Source: Synechococcales cyanobacterium C42_A2020_086 (GTDB taxonomy: Bacteria; Cyanobacteriota; Cyanobacteriia; Elainellales; Elainellaceae). Taken from it: a stretch of 64,000 bases of DNA. The stretch spans positions 62,001 through 126,000 of the forward strand of contig JACYLU010000014.1 of assembly GCA_015272325.1 (NCBI GenBank), in the 5' to 3' direction. Both the position numbers and the translations under genes were made by a program. A model generated the notes under the pieces. That model was given only the letters and a program-made list of their open reading frames with translations, made no database searches and was not told the origin of the DNA. Below are positions 55,863 through 64,000 of this stretch, in pieces (the first letter of the stretch is position 1; the number at the start of each line of letters is the position of its first letter).

Positions 55863-56387
55863 ATGACCATGAGTGCACTTCCGTCCTATTCTGATCCCCT
55901 TCCACCAAACCCTTCTCGTCCGCGGCGGGTGCGTCCTCGCAAATCCCAAAAGCCGCATCAGGCTCTAGCCATTGAGACAGCGGCAAAGCTCAGTGTGAAT
56001 ATTGTGCTGATTTTGACGGCCGTTTCAACCCTGGCCAAGCTCGTGCCCTATAACCTCGACCAGCGGGCTAAATTGCAGGTGCTCGAAGCTGAGGTCCTGT
56101 CGCTAGCGGGTCAGGTCGATGCTCTGAAAACCGACTTCGACCGCAACTTTGATCCACGGCAGACGATCAATGTGATGCAGCAGGAAAATATCCGGTTCAA
56201 CCCGAAACAGCGGCAGGTGGTGTGGCTCAAGGATAAAACCGAGCAAACCGCAACAACGGGCCAGCACCCAGCACCTAGTGCCGATCTCAGCGCGGCTGAT
56301 CAGGCTCTCGAAGCGGCTCCAGCTCATCTTGACCCAGCTCATCTTGACCTAGATGCAGCAGCAACCTTCCCCCCGACGCAGGACTGA
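55863..56387 (+). CDS. small membrane protein with coiled coil, cyanobacterial hypothetical
   Basis: A protein of about 174 residues. A Pro/Arg-rich N terminus (to about residue 33) is followed by one transmembrane segment (about 38-62) and then a helical stretch likely to form a coiled coil (about 68-100, LQVLEAEVLSLAGQVDALKTDF). The rest is Gln/Ala/Asp-rich and disordered. An in-frame 15-nt duplication near the end codes PAHLD twice. I recognise it as a type of conserved cyanobacterial protein without known function. ATG at 55863, with a second ATG at 55869. Confidence 0.65.
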   Translation: MTMSALPSYSDPLPPNPSRPRRVRPRKSQKPHQALAIETAAKLSVNIVLILTAVSTLAKLVPYNLDQRAKLQVLEAEVLSLAGQVDALKTDFDRNFDPRQTINVMQQENIRFNPKQRQVVWLKDKTEQTATTGQHPAPSADLSAADQALEAAPAHLDPAHLDLDAAATFPPTQD

Positions 56388-56445
56388 ATCGGCAGGGGGG
56401 TAGGGCGCACCGAATGAGTATCGAATGAGTCAAGCCAAAGTTGAG

Positions 56446-56484
56446 CCAAACTAATAGCCCAAACTAATAGCCCAAACTAATATC
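56446..56484. repeat. 13-nt tandem repeat, 3 copies, reaching into a stop codon
   Basis: CCAAACTAATAGC at 56446 and 56459, and a third copy ending TATC at 56472. The stop codon of the permease gene (56477-56479) is inside the third copy. Confidence 0.95.
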
Positions 56485-57502
56485 GAATTCGCGGATCCAC
56501 ATAGGCATTGAGAATATCAATCAGAATGCTGGTGAGGGCCACAATGACGGAAAAGAACACCATGATACCCTGCACGACTGGGTAGTCGCGGAGAGAAATC
56601 GCTTCATAGAGGCGATTGGCCAGCCCCGGCCAAGAGAAGGTCACTTCGGTCAGAATGGCGCCCCCAAGCAGCGAGGCAAAGGTCAGCCCCAGCACTGTAA
56701 TGACTGGGATCAGCGCATTTTTTAAGGCATGAGACCAGACAATTTGTCGCTCGGGAATGCCTCGGGCCCGGGCTGCCTCTACATAGTCGGATTTGAGCGT
56801 CTGCTTCAGGTTTACCCGCACCATCCGCTCAAAGATGCCGCTAAGCAGAATGCCTAACGTGAGACTAGGCAGCGTTAGGTAATACAGGCTAGTGAAACAC
56901 TGGCTGAGATTGCCGCTCAACAGGCTGTCTACTACATACAGCCCGGTGGGTCCTTGAGGCGGTGTTTGGCTGAGGGGAAAGCGCGTCCCGATCGGGAACC
57001 AGTTTAGCTGCACGGCAAACACGAGCTGCAAGATCATGCCGAACCAATACATCGGCACGGCATAAGTAATAATGCCAAACAGTCGCCCACCCACATCAAA
57101 GGGAGTATTTGGCTTCGAGGCTGCCAAGGCACCCACGCCGATGCCCACCACCACTGACACGGCCATGCTGAAGATTGTCAGCTCCACTGTTGCTGGAAAA
57201 TGCTGCTGAATGATCGTCCAGACCGACTGTCCTTGACTGGTCAGCGAGGTCCCCAAATCGAGCCGCAGCAGGCTGCCTAGGTAGCGAATGTACTGCATCC
57301 ACAGCGGCGCGTCCAATCCTAGGCTCTCGCGCAACTCTTGCTTAGCGCTTTCGGGAGCACGGGGACCAAGCAGCGAATCCACTGGGTCGCCTGGTGAGGC
57401 TCGCAGCAGCAGGAAGATCAACGTGGTGATGGTCCAGATCATCAGCGGTGCCAGCAGCAACCGCGACAGGACATAATATTGCAGCGCTTTTGAGCGAGAC
57501 AT
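56477..57502 (-). CDS. ABC transporter permease, DppB/OppB type
   Basis: A 341-residue inner-membrane permease with six transmembrane segments. The typical N-terminal pattern of the dipeptide/nickel class is present (TLIFLLLRASPGDPVDSLLG), as is the EAA loop (DYVEAARARGIPERQIVWSHALKNALIPV). Located 6 nt after its binding-protein gene. The second permease (DppC) and the ATPases are not in the window, so they must be encoded elsewhere. Substrate could be a peptide, another oligomer or a sugar derivative. Confidence 0.92.
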   Translation of the reverse strand: MSRSKALQYYVLSRLLLAPLMIWTITTLIFLLLRASPGDPVDSLLGPRAPESAKQELRESLGLDAPLWMQYIRYLGSLLRLDLGTSLTSQGQSVWTIIQQHFPATVELTIFSMAVSVVVGIGVGALAASKPNTPFDVGGRLFGIITYAVPMYWFGMILQLVFAVQLNWFPIGTRFPLSQTPPQGPTGLYVVDSLLSGNLSQCFTSLYYLTLPSLTLGILLSGIFERMVRVNLKQTLKSDYVEAARARGIPERQIVWSHALKNALIPVITVLGLTFASLLGGAILTEVTFSWPGLANRLYEAISLRDYPVVQGIMVFFSVIVALTSILIDILNAYVDPRIRY

Positions 57503-57508
57503 AGCTAG

Positions 57509-59140
57509 TTACTTCTGGATTTGCCACAGCAGAAACTGCTGAGTAGGCTGAATGGCAACGCCCTGAACGGTGTTCCGCACAAACACATAGTCTTTGTTCT
57601 GCCAGAGCGGAATGTAGGGTACATCAGCCGCTAGCAGATCTTGCAATTCGCTGAACTGCTGTTTGCGTACCGCTTGATCCGGCTCCGCTCGCTGCTTTTG
57701 AATCAGCTCATTGGCACGGGGGCTGTAGTAGAAAGAGCCGCCGGCTTGGCTTTGCCCTGCCTCACATCCAGTTTCCACCGATCCCTTATCGCAGGACATA
57801 AACGGCTCGATGAATGTATCGGGATCGTAGAAATCGGGGTACCAGTCTAGCAAGGTTGTGGGGTAAATGCCCTTGTCGAGATTGTCAAAGAGGGTGGCTG
57901 CCTCCACGCTATTCGGCTCAATCTTGACCAGTCCAGGTAGCGCCCTTTCAACCGACGCCTTGAGAGTCGTCGCCACCAAATTCCGCACCGTGGATCCCGA
58001 CGAGTACCAGACTTCCAGCGTTAGAGGGTTTGACTCTGAAAAGCCGGCGGATTGCAAAAGCTGCTTTGCCTTTTCCATATTGGCATCCCCGTAGACCTCC
58101 TGAAAGACCGGACGATAGGCAGGAGAGCTGGTTGGCAGCAGGCTATAGAGCGGCTCTGCTTGCCCCTGGAAGACCCGCTCGTTGAGGAGCTTGCGATCGA
58201 TCATGGCGGCAATGGCCTGCCGTACTCTGACATCATCGAGAGGTTTGGCTCTGAGGTTGAGCACCATAAAGTTCGTAACGTTGGTGCCGGCTTCAATCAC
58301 TTGCCAGCCGCCCTGCTCTTGGCTCTCAATCAGTTGACGGATTTGATCCGGGTCCAGCGTTTGGTAGGCAATATCTAAACCGCCGGTGCGAAAGGTGTTG
58401 TACAAATTGGCTGGACTGCTGATGATCTGAATATCAATGCCTTCATTAGCTGGCTTCTCGCCCCAATAGTCGGGGTTGGGATCGAGACGAATGGCATCAG
58501 GAGCAAATTGCCCTAGCTTGTAGGGACCCGTACCCACAAAGGTATTGGGCTGAAACTGACCCGCACCTACCTGATAGGCTTTTGGTGAAACCGGCGTGAC
58601 GCCAGAAAAGGCGAGTAGAGCTGGAAAGGCGGCAAAGGGCTGCTTGAGGGTAATTGTCAGCTCATACGTGTCGGTTGCCTCGACGGAGGCGATCCGGTCA
58701 GCTAGCAGAAAAGCCGGTCGTCCGCCATTTTCCATGAAGCGCTGGATCGAGAAAGCCATGGCCTCGGCATTGAAGGGTTCGCCGTCGTGGAACGTGACGC
58801 CTTCCCGCAGCGGGATGCGGTAGGTCAGACCGTCGCTGCTCACTTCCGGTAGGGCGGTGGCGAGTTGCGGTTCCAGTTCCGTTGTACCGGGCTTATAGGT
58901 ATAGAGCCGGTCACCCATGTTGTAGAGCAAAATCCCAGGGAATAGCTCATAGGCATCTGCCGGATCAAGCGTGCGGGCAGACAGGGTGGTGCCTATCGTC
59001 ACTCGACCGTTCTCGGATGTCGGCGATCCTGGTGCAGTAGAGGTCTGCGACCCACCGCCACAGCCAACCGTTAGCAGCAGACACAGGCTAAACAGCCCCA
59101 GAAAGCGCCACACCCTCCGTGGCACCTGAGTCCACCGCAT
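57509..59140 (-). CDS. ABC substrate-binding lipoprotein, family 5 (DppA/OppA type)
   Basis: A solute-binding protein of about 543 residues. From the ATG at 59140 it has a basic N terminus, a hydrophobic stretch and a lipobox-like TVGC ending at Cys27, as in a lipoprotein. The frame begins further upstream at a TTG (59236). The SBP family 5 pattern covers the mature part: TLDPADAYELF, RIPLREGVTFHDGEPFNAEAM, and TGPYKLGQF. It binds peptides or similar oligomers. Six nt separate it from the permease gene, so both are translated from one message. Confidence 0.9.
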   Translation of the reverse strand: MRWTQVPRRVWRFLGLFSLCLLLTVGCGGGSQTSTAPGSPTSENGRVTIGTTLSARTLDPADAYELFPGILLYNMGDRLYTYKPGTTELEPQLATALPEVSSDGLTYRIPLREGVTFHDGEPFNAEAMAFSIQRFMENGGRPAFLLADRIASVEATDTYELTITLKQPFAAFPALLAFSGVTPVSPKAYQVGAGQFQPNTFVGTGPYKLGQFAPDAIRLDPNPDYWGEKPANEGIDIQIISSPANLYNTFRTGGLDIAYQTLDPDQIRQLIESQEQGGWQVIEAGTNVTNFMVLNLRAKPLDDVRVRQAIAAMIDRKLLNERVFQGQAEPLYSLLPTSSPAYRPVFQEVYGDANMEKAKQLLQSAGFSESNPLTLEVWYSSGSTVRNLVATTLKASVERALPGLVKIEPNSVEAATLFDNLDKGIYPTTLLDWYPDFYDPDTFIEPFMSCDKGSVETGCEAGQSQAGGSFYYSPRANELIQKQRAEPDQAVRKQQFSELQDLLAADVPYIPLWQNKDYVFVRNTVQGVAIQPTQQFLLWQIQK

Positions 59141-59441
59141 CCCTGGCACAACCCAATCCCGAAACCATGTTTCCATAAATGCTTTCATAGACCCTGTTGC
59201 CCATTGACCCATTGGTGTATTGCCTAGCTCTAACAAACGCCCGAATCGATTTAAATCGATCTCAATTCAGACTACAGAATTCAGACTGTAGATTCTGCTG
59301 ATAGATACTGGCGGAAACTTTATGAACGTTATACCACCCTGCGTTCCTTGGCAAGAAAACGATGGAGGTGGCAACGAGAAGTCTGCCGACCGACGTTGAG
59401 GTTGATATGATGCTTTTCATCCCATCCGAGTTCAACCCGCT

Positions 59442-59945
59442 ATGTCCGATCTCTACGTTTCCTGGACCGAATACTACGAAAAAATTGAGCAGCTTGCCGC
59501 CAAGATTTACTACTCTCAGTGGGAGTTTAACCAAATTGTTTGCCTTGCACGGGGAGGGCTGCGGGTCGGCGATGTGCTATCGCGCATTTTTGATCTGCCG
59601 ATGGCGATTCTGGCTACGTCGTCCTATCGGGGCACAGGGAAACAGGCGAGAAGCTCTTTGACGTTTGCTCGCGATCTCACCATGACGACGCCTAATCTAG
59701 GCAGCCATGTGTTGCTGGTGGATGACCTTGTAGATTCCGGAGAGAGCCTGAAGCGCACGCTAATTTGGCTAGATCGGCATTACGGATTCTACATCGATGA
59801 AATCCGCAGCGCTGTGATTTGGTATAAGGCATGTTCCGCAATTGTCCCAGACTATTATGTGGATTATTTGAGCGATAATCCTTGGATTCATCAGCCCTTC
59901 GAGCTGTACGAGGAGATGAAGCCTAGCGACCTCAAACTGCCTTAA
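59442..59945 (+). CDS. phosphoribosyltransferase family protein
   Basis: A 167-residue type I phosphoribosyltransferase fold. The PRPP-binding loop is visible as VLLVDDLVDSGESLKRT (about residues 91-107), with the N-terminal YSQWEFNQIVCLARGGLRVGDVL. It resembles xanthine/hypoxanthine phosphoribosyltransferases, but the base specificity cannot be told from sequence. It could salvage a purine. Single gene between a divergent ABC unit and the response-regulator pair. Confidence 0.85.
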   Translation: MSDLYVSWTEYYEKIEQLAAKIYYSQWEFNQIVCLARGGLRVGDVLSRIFDLPMAILATSSYRGTGKQARSSLTFARDLTMTTPNLGSHVLLVDDLVDSGESLKRTLIWLDRHYGFYIDEIRSAVIWYKACSAIVPDYYVDYLSDNPWIHQPFELYEEMKPSDLKLP

Positions 59946-59969
59946 ACAGCCGTTCGGCAAGGGTGGACC

Positions 59970-59999
59970 TTAATCAGGGGTATTTTAATCAGGGGTAAG
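59970..59999. repeat. 15-nt tandem duplication upstream of the REC-HPt gene
   Basis: TTAATCAGGGGTATT (59970-59984) is followed by TTAATCAGGGGTAAG (59985-59999). The second copy ends 3 nt before the REC-HPt ATG and its AGGGG/AAG part may serve as the ribosome-binding site. Confidence 0.9.
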
Positions 60000-60002
60000 C
60001 GT

Positions 60003-60887
60003 ATGCTGCAAGCGACAACCGCTGCCGGTCCGCCATCATCACTGCGCATTCTGTTAGCAGAAGATAATCTCGTCAGCCAGAAAGTTGCTTTGCTGATGCT
60101 GCAGCGAATCGGGTATCGGGCACAGGTGGTCACCAGTGGTCTAGATGTATTAAACGCTCTGCACCAGCAACCCTACGACGTGATCTTGCTGGATGTGCAA
60201 ATGCCCAAAATGGACGGACTAGAGACCGCCCGACAGATTAAGCAGCAGTGGCCTCCCGAGCAATGCCCGCGGATGATTGCTATGACTGCCAGTTTGCTGG
60301 TGGAGGATTGCGCCACCTACCAGGACGCTGGAATAGATGGGTATCTGTCTAAACCCGTTCAGCTCGAAAAGTTGGCTGCACTGTTGCGGAACTGCCGCCC
60401 CACCACGTCGTTGCCCTCAGATGCGACGAATCCGAGTCATTCTGACTACGCCAGCGACCCTTCAGTCGAACTGCCGGCGTCCGAACAGTCTTCCGCCCTG
60501 ACGGAATCAGCAGCAGTGACGGCGTCTCTCGATCTAACCCTGCTACACACCTTGAACAGCGATATAGGCAATCAGTCGTCGCTGCCGCTGTTGATTGATT
60601 GCTACCTGGCTGAAGCGCCCAATTTGCTGTACCTGATCCATCAGTCCGCGACCCAAACCGATGCCCATACCCTGCGGCGAGCGGTTCACACCCTCAAGTC
60701 GAGCAGCCGATCCCTAGGAGCAACGGCATTATTTCATCTCTGCGAAGAGCTAGAAGAGCTGGCGCGTGGGGGAATGATAGATGCAGTGATCCCCCAGCTA
60801 TCGCACCTCGAAGACGAGTTTAAGCGCTTTACCGCAGCCTTGCAGGTTGCGATCCCAGGGGTGGCATTACAACAGGAGCGTCATTAG
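60003..60887 (+). CDS. response regulator with C-terminal HPt domain
   Basis: A 294-residue signalling protein. The receiver domain (about residues 14-130) has its phosphoacceptor Asp64 in DVILLDVQMP and the conserved Lys in LSKPVQ. A Ser/Thr-rich linker (about 132-175) leads to a histidine phosphotransfer domain (about 185-285) with the active His229 in RRAVHTLKSSSRSLGA. The layout is that of the tail of a hybrid histidine kinase, split off from any kinase. It is 3 nt from the next gene and should act with it. ATG at 60003. Confidence 0.92.
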   Translation: MLQATTAAGPPSSLRILLAEDNLVSQKVALLMLQRIGYRAQVVTSGLDVLNALHQQPYDVILLDVQMPKMDGLETARQIKQQWPPEQCPRMIAMTASLLVEDCATYQDAGIDGYLSKPVQLEKLAALLRNCRPTTSLPSDATNPSHSDYASDPSVELPASEQSSALTESAAVTASLDLTLLHTLNSDIGNQSSLPLLIDCYLAEAPNLLYLIHQSATQTDAHTLRRAVHTLKSSSRSLGATALFHLCEELEELARGGMIDAVIPQLSHLEDEFKRFTAALQVAIPGVALQQERH

Positions 60888-60890
60888 CCG

Positions 60891-61922
60891 ATGGCAACCC
60901 CCTCGGATCGAATTAGCCCTCTGATTTTGGTTGTCGATGATGATCCCGTGGCACGGATGCAGTTGCGTCTTTGCCTGGAAAATGAAGGCTATGAGATTGC
61001 TGAAGCCCCCGATGGCACCACTGGATTAGCAATATACGGGCACCTCCAGCCAGACATCGTGCTTCTCGATGCCCTGATGCCAGGCCTCGATGGATTTGAG
61101 TGCTGCGTCCGTCTGCAGTCGCTGCCACGAGGACGACACATCCCCATCTTGATAATTACCGGCTTAAATGATCAAGATTCCGTCGATCGGGCGTTTGCAG
61201 TGGGTGCCGCCGATTATGTCACTAAACCGGTACATTGGGCGGTGCTGCGGCAGCGGGTCCGTCGGCTGATCCAACAGTCGCAGTTGCAGCAGCAACTTGA
61301 AGCAGCCAATCGCGAGTTACGCCGCCTAGCCTCAGTTGATGGACTCACCCAGGTGGCGAATCGTCGTCAGTTTGACGAACTGCTGAACCAGGAATGGTTG
61401 CGCTGTCAGCAGCAGCAGCAGCAGCTAGCCCTGCTATTATGCGACATTGACTGCTTCAAACCTTACAACGACACCTATGGGCATCAAGCGGGCGACCGCT
61501 GCCTGCAACAGGTTGCTCAAGCGCTGAAAGCAACAGCCCATCGTCCTGGTGATCTCGTCGCTCGATATGGAGGCGAAGAGTTTGCAGTGTTGTTGCCCAA
61601 CACCGATGGAAAAGGGGCCTTGTGTGTCGCAGAACGCATGAATGCTCAAATCAAGGCTCTCAACATCCCGCATCACAGTTCCAGCGTCGGGGCTTGTGTT
61701 ACTGTGAGCGCAGGGGGCGCTAGCATGATACCCGAGCTAGAACTCGAAGCAGACATCCTGATCGCAGCCGCTGATCAGGCGCTCTATCACGCTAAGCATA
61801 CTGGACGAGATCGCTGTTGCCTCTACACCGGCGAGCCGATCTCTCTGGTCTCGTCTGCTTCTAGGCCGCTGTCTGTCTCGATTGCAGCGGCATTCAACCC
61901 CGATTCACACTCCCCCTGCTAA
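60891..61922 (+). CDS. response regulator-diguanylate cyclase (REC-GGDEF)
   Basis: A 343-residue protein with a receiver domain (about residues 10-125, Asp60 in DIVLLDALMPG, Lys in TKPVHW), a short coiled coil with a Gln run, and a GGDEF domain (about 145-310). The active site is GGEEF (227-231), so it should make cyclic di-GMP. The inhibitory I-site R-X2-D (Arg218, Asp221) lies five residues before it, which suggests product feedback. The ATG follows the stop of the REC-HPt gene by 3 nt, so the two are a translationally linked pair. Confidence 0.94.
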   Translation: MATPSDRISPLILVVDDDPVARMQLRLCLENEGYEIAEAPDGTTGLAIYGHLQPDIVLLDALMPGLDGFECCVRLQSLPRGRHIPILIITGLNDQDSVDRAFAVGAADYVTKPVHWAVLRQRVRRLIQQSQLQQQLEAANRELRRLASVDGLTQVANRRQFDELLNQEWLRCQQQQQQLALLLCDIDCFKPYNDTYGHQAGDRCLQQVAQALKATAHRPGDLVARYGGEEFAVLLPNTDGKGALCVAERMNAQIKALNIPHHSSSVGACVTVSAGGASMIPELELEADILIAAADQALYHAKHTGRDRCCLYTGEPISLVSSASRPLSVSIAAAFNPDSHSPC

Positions 61923-62032
61923 TCCTAAGGAATGCTTAAGGTCAGGGCTACTGTAATGTCCAACACGGATCCTTGCCGTTGGCGGGTGTAGTGTGCATTA
62001 GTTTAGGTGGACTATCAACCAAGTGTGAGCTT

Positions 62033-64000
62033 ATGAGCAGCCAGCCTATTGATGTTCATGTGCATGTAGAGGATGATCGCACAGGAACCGCCGTCTCTAC
62101 TCTGAAACGGGCTATTGCCGACAACCTCTACTACCTTCAGGGCAAGGACGAGCACTTCGCTAATCTTTACGATTACTATATGGCTTTGGCCTACACTGTG
62201 CGCGATCGTATGGTGTATCGTCGCATCAAAACTGCCCAGACGTATTACGAGAAAGATAGCAAAGTCGTCTACTACCTCTCAGCAGAATTTTTGATTGGGC
62301 GTCTGCTGCTGAATAATTTGATCAATCTTGGCATCTACGAGCCAGTTCGCCAAGCTCTCGAGGAAGCCGGGCTGAACTTAGATGATTTGATCGAGCGGGA
62401 AGAAGAACCGGGTCTGGGCAACGGTGGCTTGGGGCGGCTAGCGGCCTGTTTTATGGACTCCCTCTCGACGTTGGAAATTCCGGCGGTTGGCTATGGCATC
62501 CGCTACGAGTTCGGTATTTTTGATCAGCTCATCTGCGATGGGTGGCAAGTTGAACACCCTGACAACTGGCTGCGCTTCGGCAACCCCTGGGAGATTCCTC
62601 GCCCTGACTACATGGTAGAGGTCAAATTCGGCGGTCACACCGAAGCCTATACCGACGCTAGCGGTCAAGCTCGGGTGCGCTGGTTGCCCCGCGTCACTGT
62701 CTTTGGCACCCCCTACGATACGCCAGTACCAGGCTACGGCAACAACACGGTCAATACCCTGAGGCTGTGGTCAGCCCGCGCTGGGGAAGATTTTGACTTC
62801 CACGTGTTCAACGCCGGCGATTACACTCAAGCCGTTGCCGCCAAGACCTTCTCGGAGAACATCTCTAAGGTGCTCTATCCGAACGACAACACGCCCCAGG
62901 GCAAGGAACTGCGGCTACAGCAGCAGTATTTCTTCGTGTCTTGCTCGCTGCAGGACATCATCCGCCTATATCTGCGGCAGCACGACAGCTTTGATGCCTT
63001 CCCCGACAAGGTGGCGATTCAGCTCAACGACACCCATCCAGCGGTGGGCGTAGCGGAACTGATGCGGCTGTTCATCGACGACTATCAGCTCGATTGGGAC
63101 AAAGCCTGGGATCTCACTCGCCGCACCTTCGCCTACACCAACCACACTCTGCTGGCAGAAGCCCTAGAGCGCTGGCCGGTGAGTTTGTTTGGGCGGCTGC
63201 TGCCTCGCCATCTGGAAATCATCTACGAAATCAACTTCAACTTTTTGAACGAAGTCCGTGAGCGTTATCCTGGCAACACGGCTAAGCTGGCGCGCATGTC
63301 GCTGATTGAAGAAGGACAGGAAAAACAAATCCGCATGGCTCATCTAGCCTGCGTTGGCAGCCACACCGTGAACGGCGTCGCCGCTTTGCACACCGAGCTG
63401 ATCAAGCAAGATCTGATGCGGGATTTCTATGAGCTGTGGCCGCACAAGTTTCAGAACAAAACCAACGGCATCACTCCCCGTCGCTGGCTGCTGATGAGCA
63501 ATCCTGCCCTATCTAACCTGATTACCGAGAAAATTGGCGACGGCTGGATCAAAAACCTCGATGAGCTGCGTCGGATTGAAGCCTTCGTGGACGACCCACA
63601 ATTCCGGGCGCAATGGCGACAGATCAAGCACAATAACAAGCGCACTCTAGCTGACTACATCCTGCGTCATAACGAGATTGAGGTTGATGTCAACTCGCTG
63701 TTCGATGTCCAAATCAAGCGGATTCACGAGTACAAGCGGCAGTTGCTCTGTGTGATGCACATCATCACCCTCTATAACCGCCTGAAAGCTAATCCCTATA
63801 TGGAGATGCTGCCCCGCACCTTTATCTTTGGCGGCAAGGCAGCTCCCGGCTACTTCATGGCCAAAATGGTGGTGAAGCTGATTAACTCGGTCGCGGAGGT
63901 GGTGAATAACGACCCTGACGTGGACGGCCGTCTGAAGGTGGTGTTTCTGGCAAACTATTCGGTGTCGCTGGGGCAATTTGCCTACCCGGCGGCAGACTTG
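62033..64000 (+). CDS. glgP: glycogen phosphorylase, N-terminal part (cut by window end)
   Basis: The gene starts with ATG at 62033 (MSSQPIDVHVHVEDD) and stays open for 656 codons to the last base. The product releases glucose-1-phosphate from glycogen. Family features are seen: VYYLSAEFLIGRLLLNNL, GLGNGGLGRLAACFMDS, IQLNDTHPAV, NKTNGITPRRWL and KRIHEYKRQLL. The PLP-lysine region lies beyond the window, so it cannot be judged. There is no regulatory N-terminal extension like that of the muscle enzyme. It is the only glycogen gene present. Confidence 0.95.
   Translation, partial: MSSQPIDVHVHVEDDRTGTAVSTLKRAIADNLYYLQGKDEHFANLYDYYMALAYTVRDRMVYRRIKTAQTYYEKDSKVVYYLSAEFLIGRLLLNNLINLGIYEPVRQALEEAGLNLDDLIEREEEPGLGNGGLGRLAACFMDSLSTLEIPAVGYGIRYEFGIFDQLICDGWQVEHPDNWLRFGNPWEIPRPDYMVEVKFGGHTEAYTDASGQARVRWLPRVTVFGTPYDTPVPGYGNNTVNTLRLWSARAGEDFDFHVFNAGDYTQAVAAKTFSENISKVLYPNDNTPQGKELRLQQQYFFVSCSLQDIIRLYLRQHDSFDAFPDKVAIQLNDTHPAVGVAELMRLFIDDYQLDWDKAWDLTRRTFAYTNHTLLAEALERWPVSLFGRLLPRHLEIIYEINFNFLNEVRERYPGNTAKLARMSLIEEGQEKQIRMAHLACVGSHTVNGVAALHTELIKQDLMRDFYELWPHKFQNKTNGITPRRWLLMSNPALSNLITEKIGDGWIKNLDELRRIEAFVDDPQFRAQWRQIKHNNKRTLADYILRHNEIEVDVNSLFDVQIKRIHEYKRQLLCVMHIITLYNRLKANPYMEMLPRTFIFGGKAAPGYFMAKMVVKLINSVAEVVNNDPDVDGRLKVVFLANYSVSLGQFAYPAADL

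Overview
This window is chromosomal DNA of a cyanobacterium. Markers are a photosystem I subunit (psaM), the photosystem II cytochrome c-550 (psbV) with a psbV2 copy, plastocyanin (petE), zeta-carotene desaturase (zds) and the 2-oxoglutarate decarboxylase / succinate-semialdehyde dehydrogenase pair that closes the cyanobacterial TCA cycle. Seven copies of the HIP1 octamer GCGATCGC agree with this. I cannot name the genus. No rRNA, tRNA, CRISPR array, transposase or integrase was found.

Layout. 0.3-9 kb: mixed housekeeping genes (alpha/beta hydrolases, methyltransferase, mtnA of methionine salvage, zds with its SRPBCC partner, a CAP-domain protein). 9-13.5 kb: FHA protein, DprA-like protein, MAPEG protein, YajQ, then the electron-transfer cluster psbV-psbV2-petE, with strong hairpins after psbV and petE. 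13.9-21.7 kb: a six-gene minus-strand operon (Tat-type NMT1/THI5-like binding protein, ATPase, permease, two Rieske oxygenases, amidohydrolase) facing a divergent GntR regulator with a perfect palindrome in front of it. This looks like a unit for taking up and oxidising or deaminating a small ring compound. 21.7-24.4 kb: small genes of unclear role and a YidD homologue.

24.5-39.7 kb: a run of minus-strand genes that reads as a stress-survival island: Hsp20, Lon and MarC; a two-CBS protein; a protein that appears to join a ribosome-hibernation (HPF/RaiA) domain to a sigma-70-like domain; a ClC transporter with CBS domains; a P-type ATPase of the Na,K-ATPase-like class; a universal stress protein; a lone LuxR DNA-binding domain; a 57-residue zinc-ribbon-like protein; and two glycosyltransferases. 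The mix recalls the mycobacterial dormancy (DosR) set. The HPF-sigma fusion is the most novel-looking gene here.

40.6-43.7 kb: the TCA shunt pair. 43.8-53.3 kb: a second minus-strand run (rnr, ubiX, LapA-like, TPR, codA-like deaminase, ahcY, dedA, rRNA methyltransferase). The codA-like enzyme has Cys where E. coli CodA has its discriminating Asp314, which points to 5-methylcytosine rather than cytosine. 54-64 kb: phoU, psaM, a small membrane protein, a peptide-type ABC pair, a phosphoribosyltransferase, two adjacent response regulators (REC-HPt and REC-GGDEF) and the first 656 codons of glycogen phosphorylase, which runs off the window.

A pattern across the window: gene-free spacers, and some gene ends, carry perfect or near-perfect tandem duplications of 9-17 nt, with five in the single 55.1-55.9 kb spacer.
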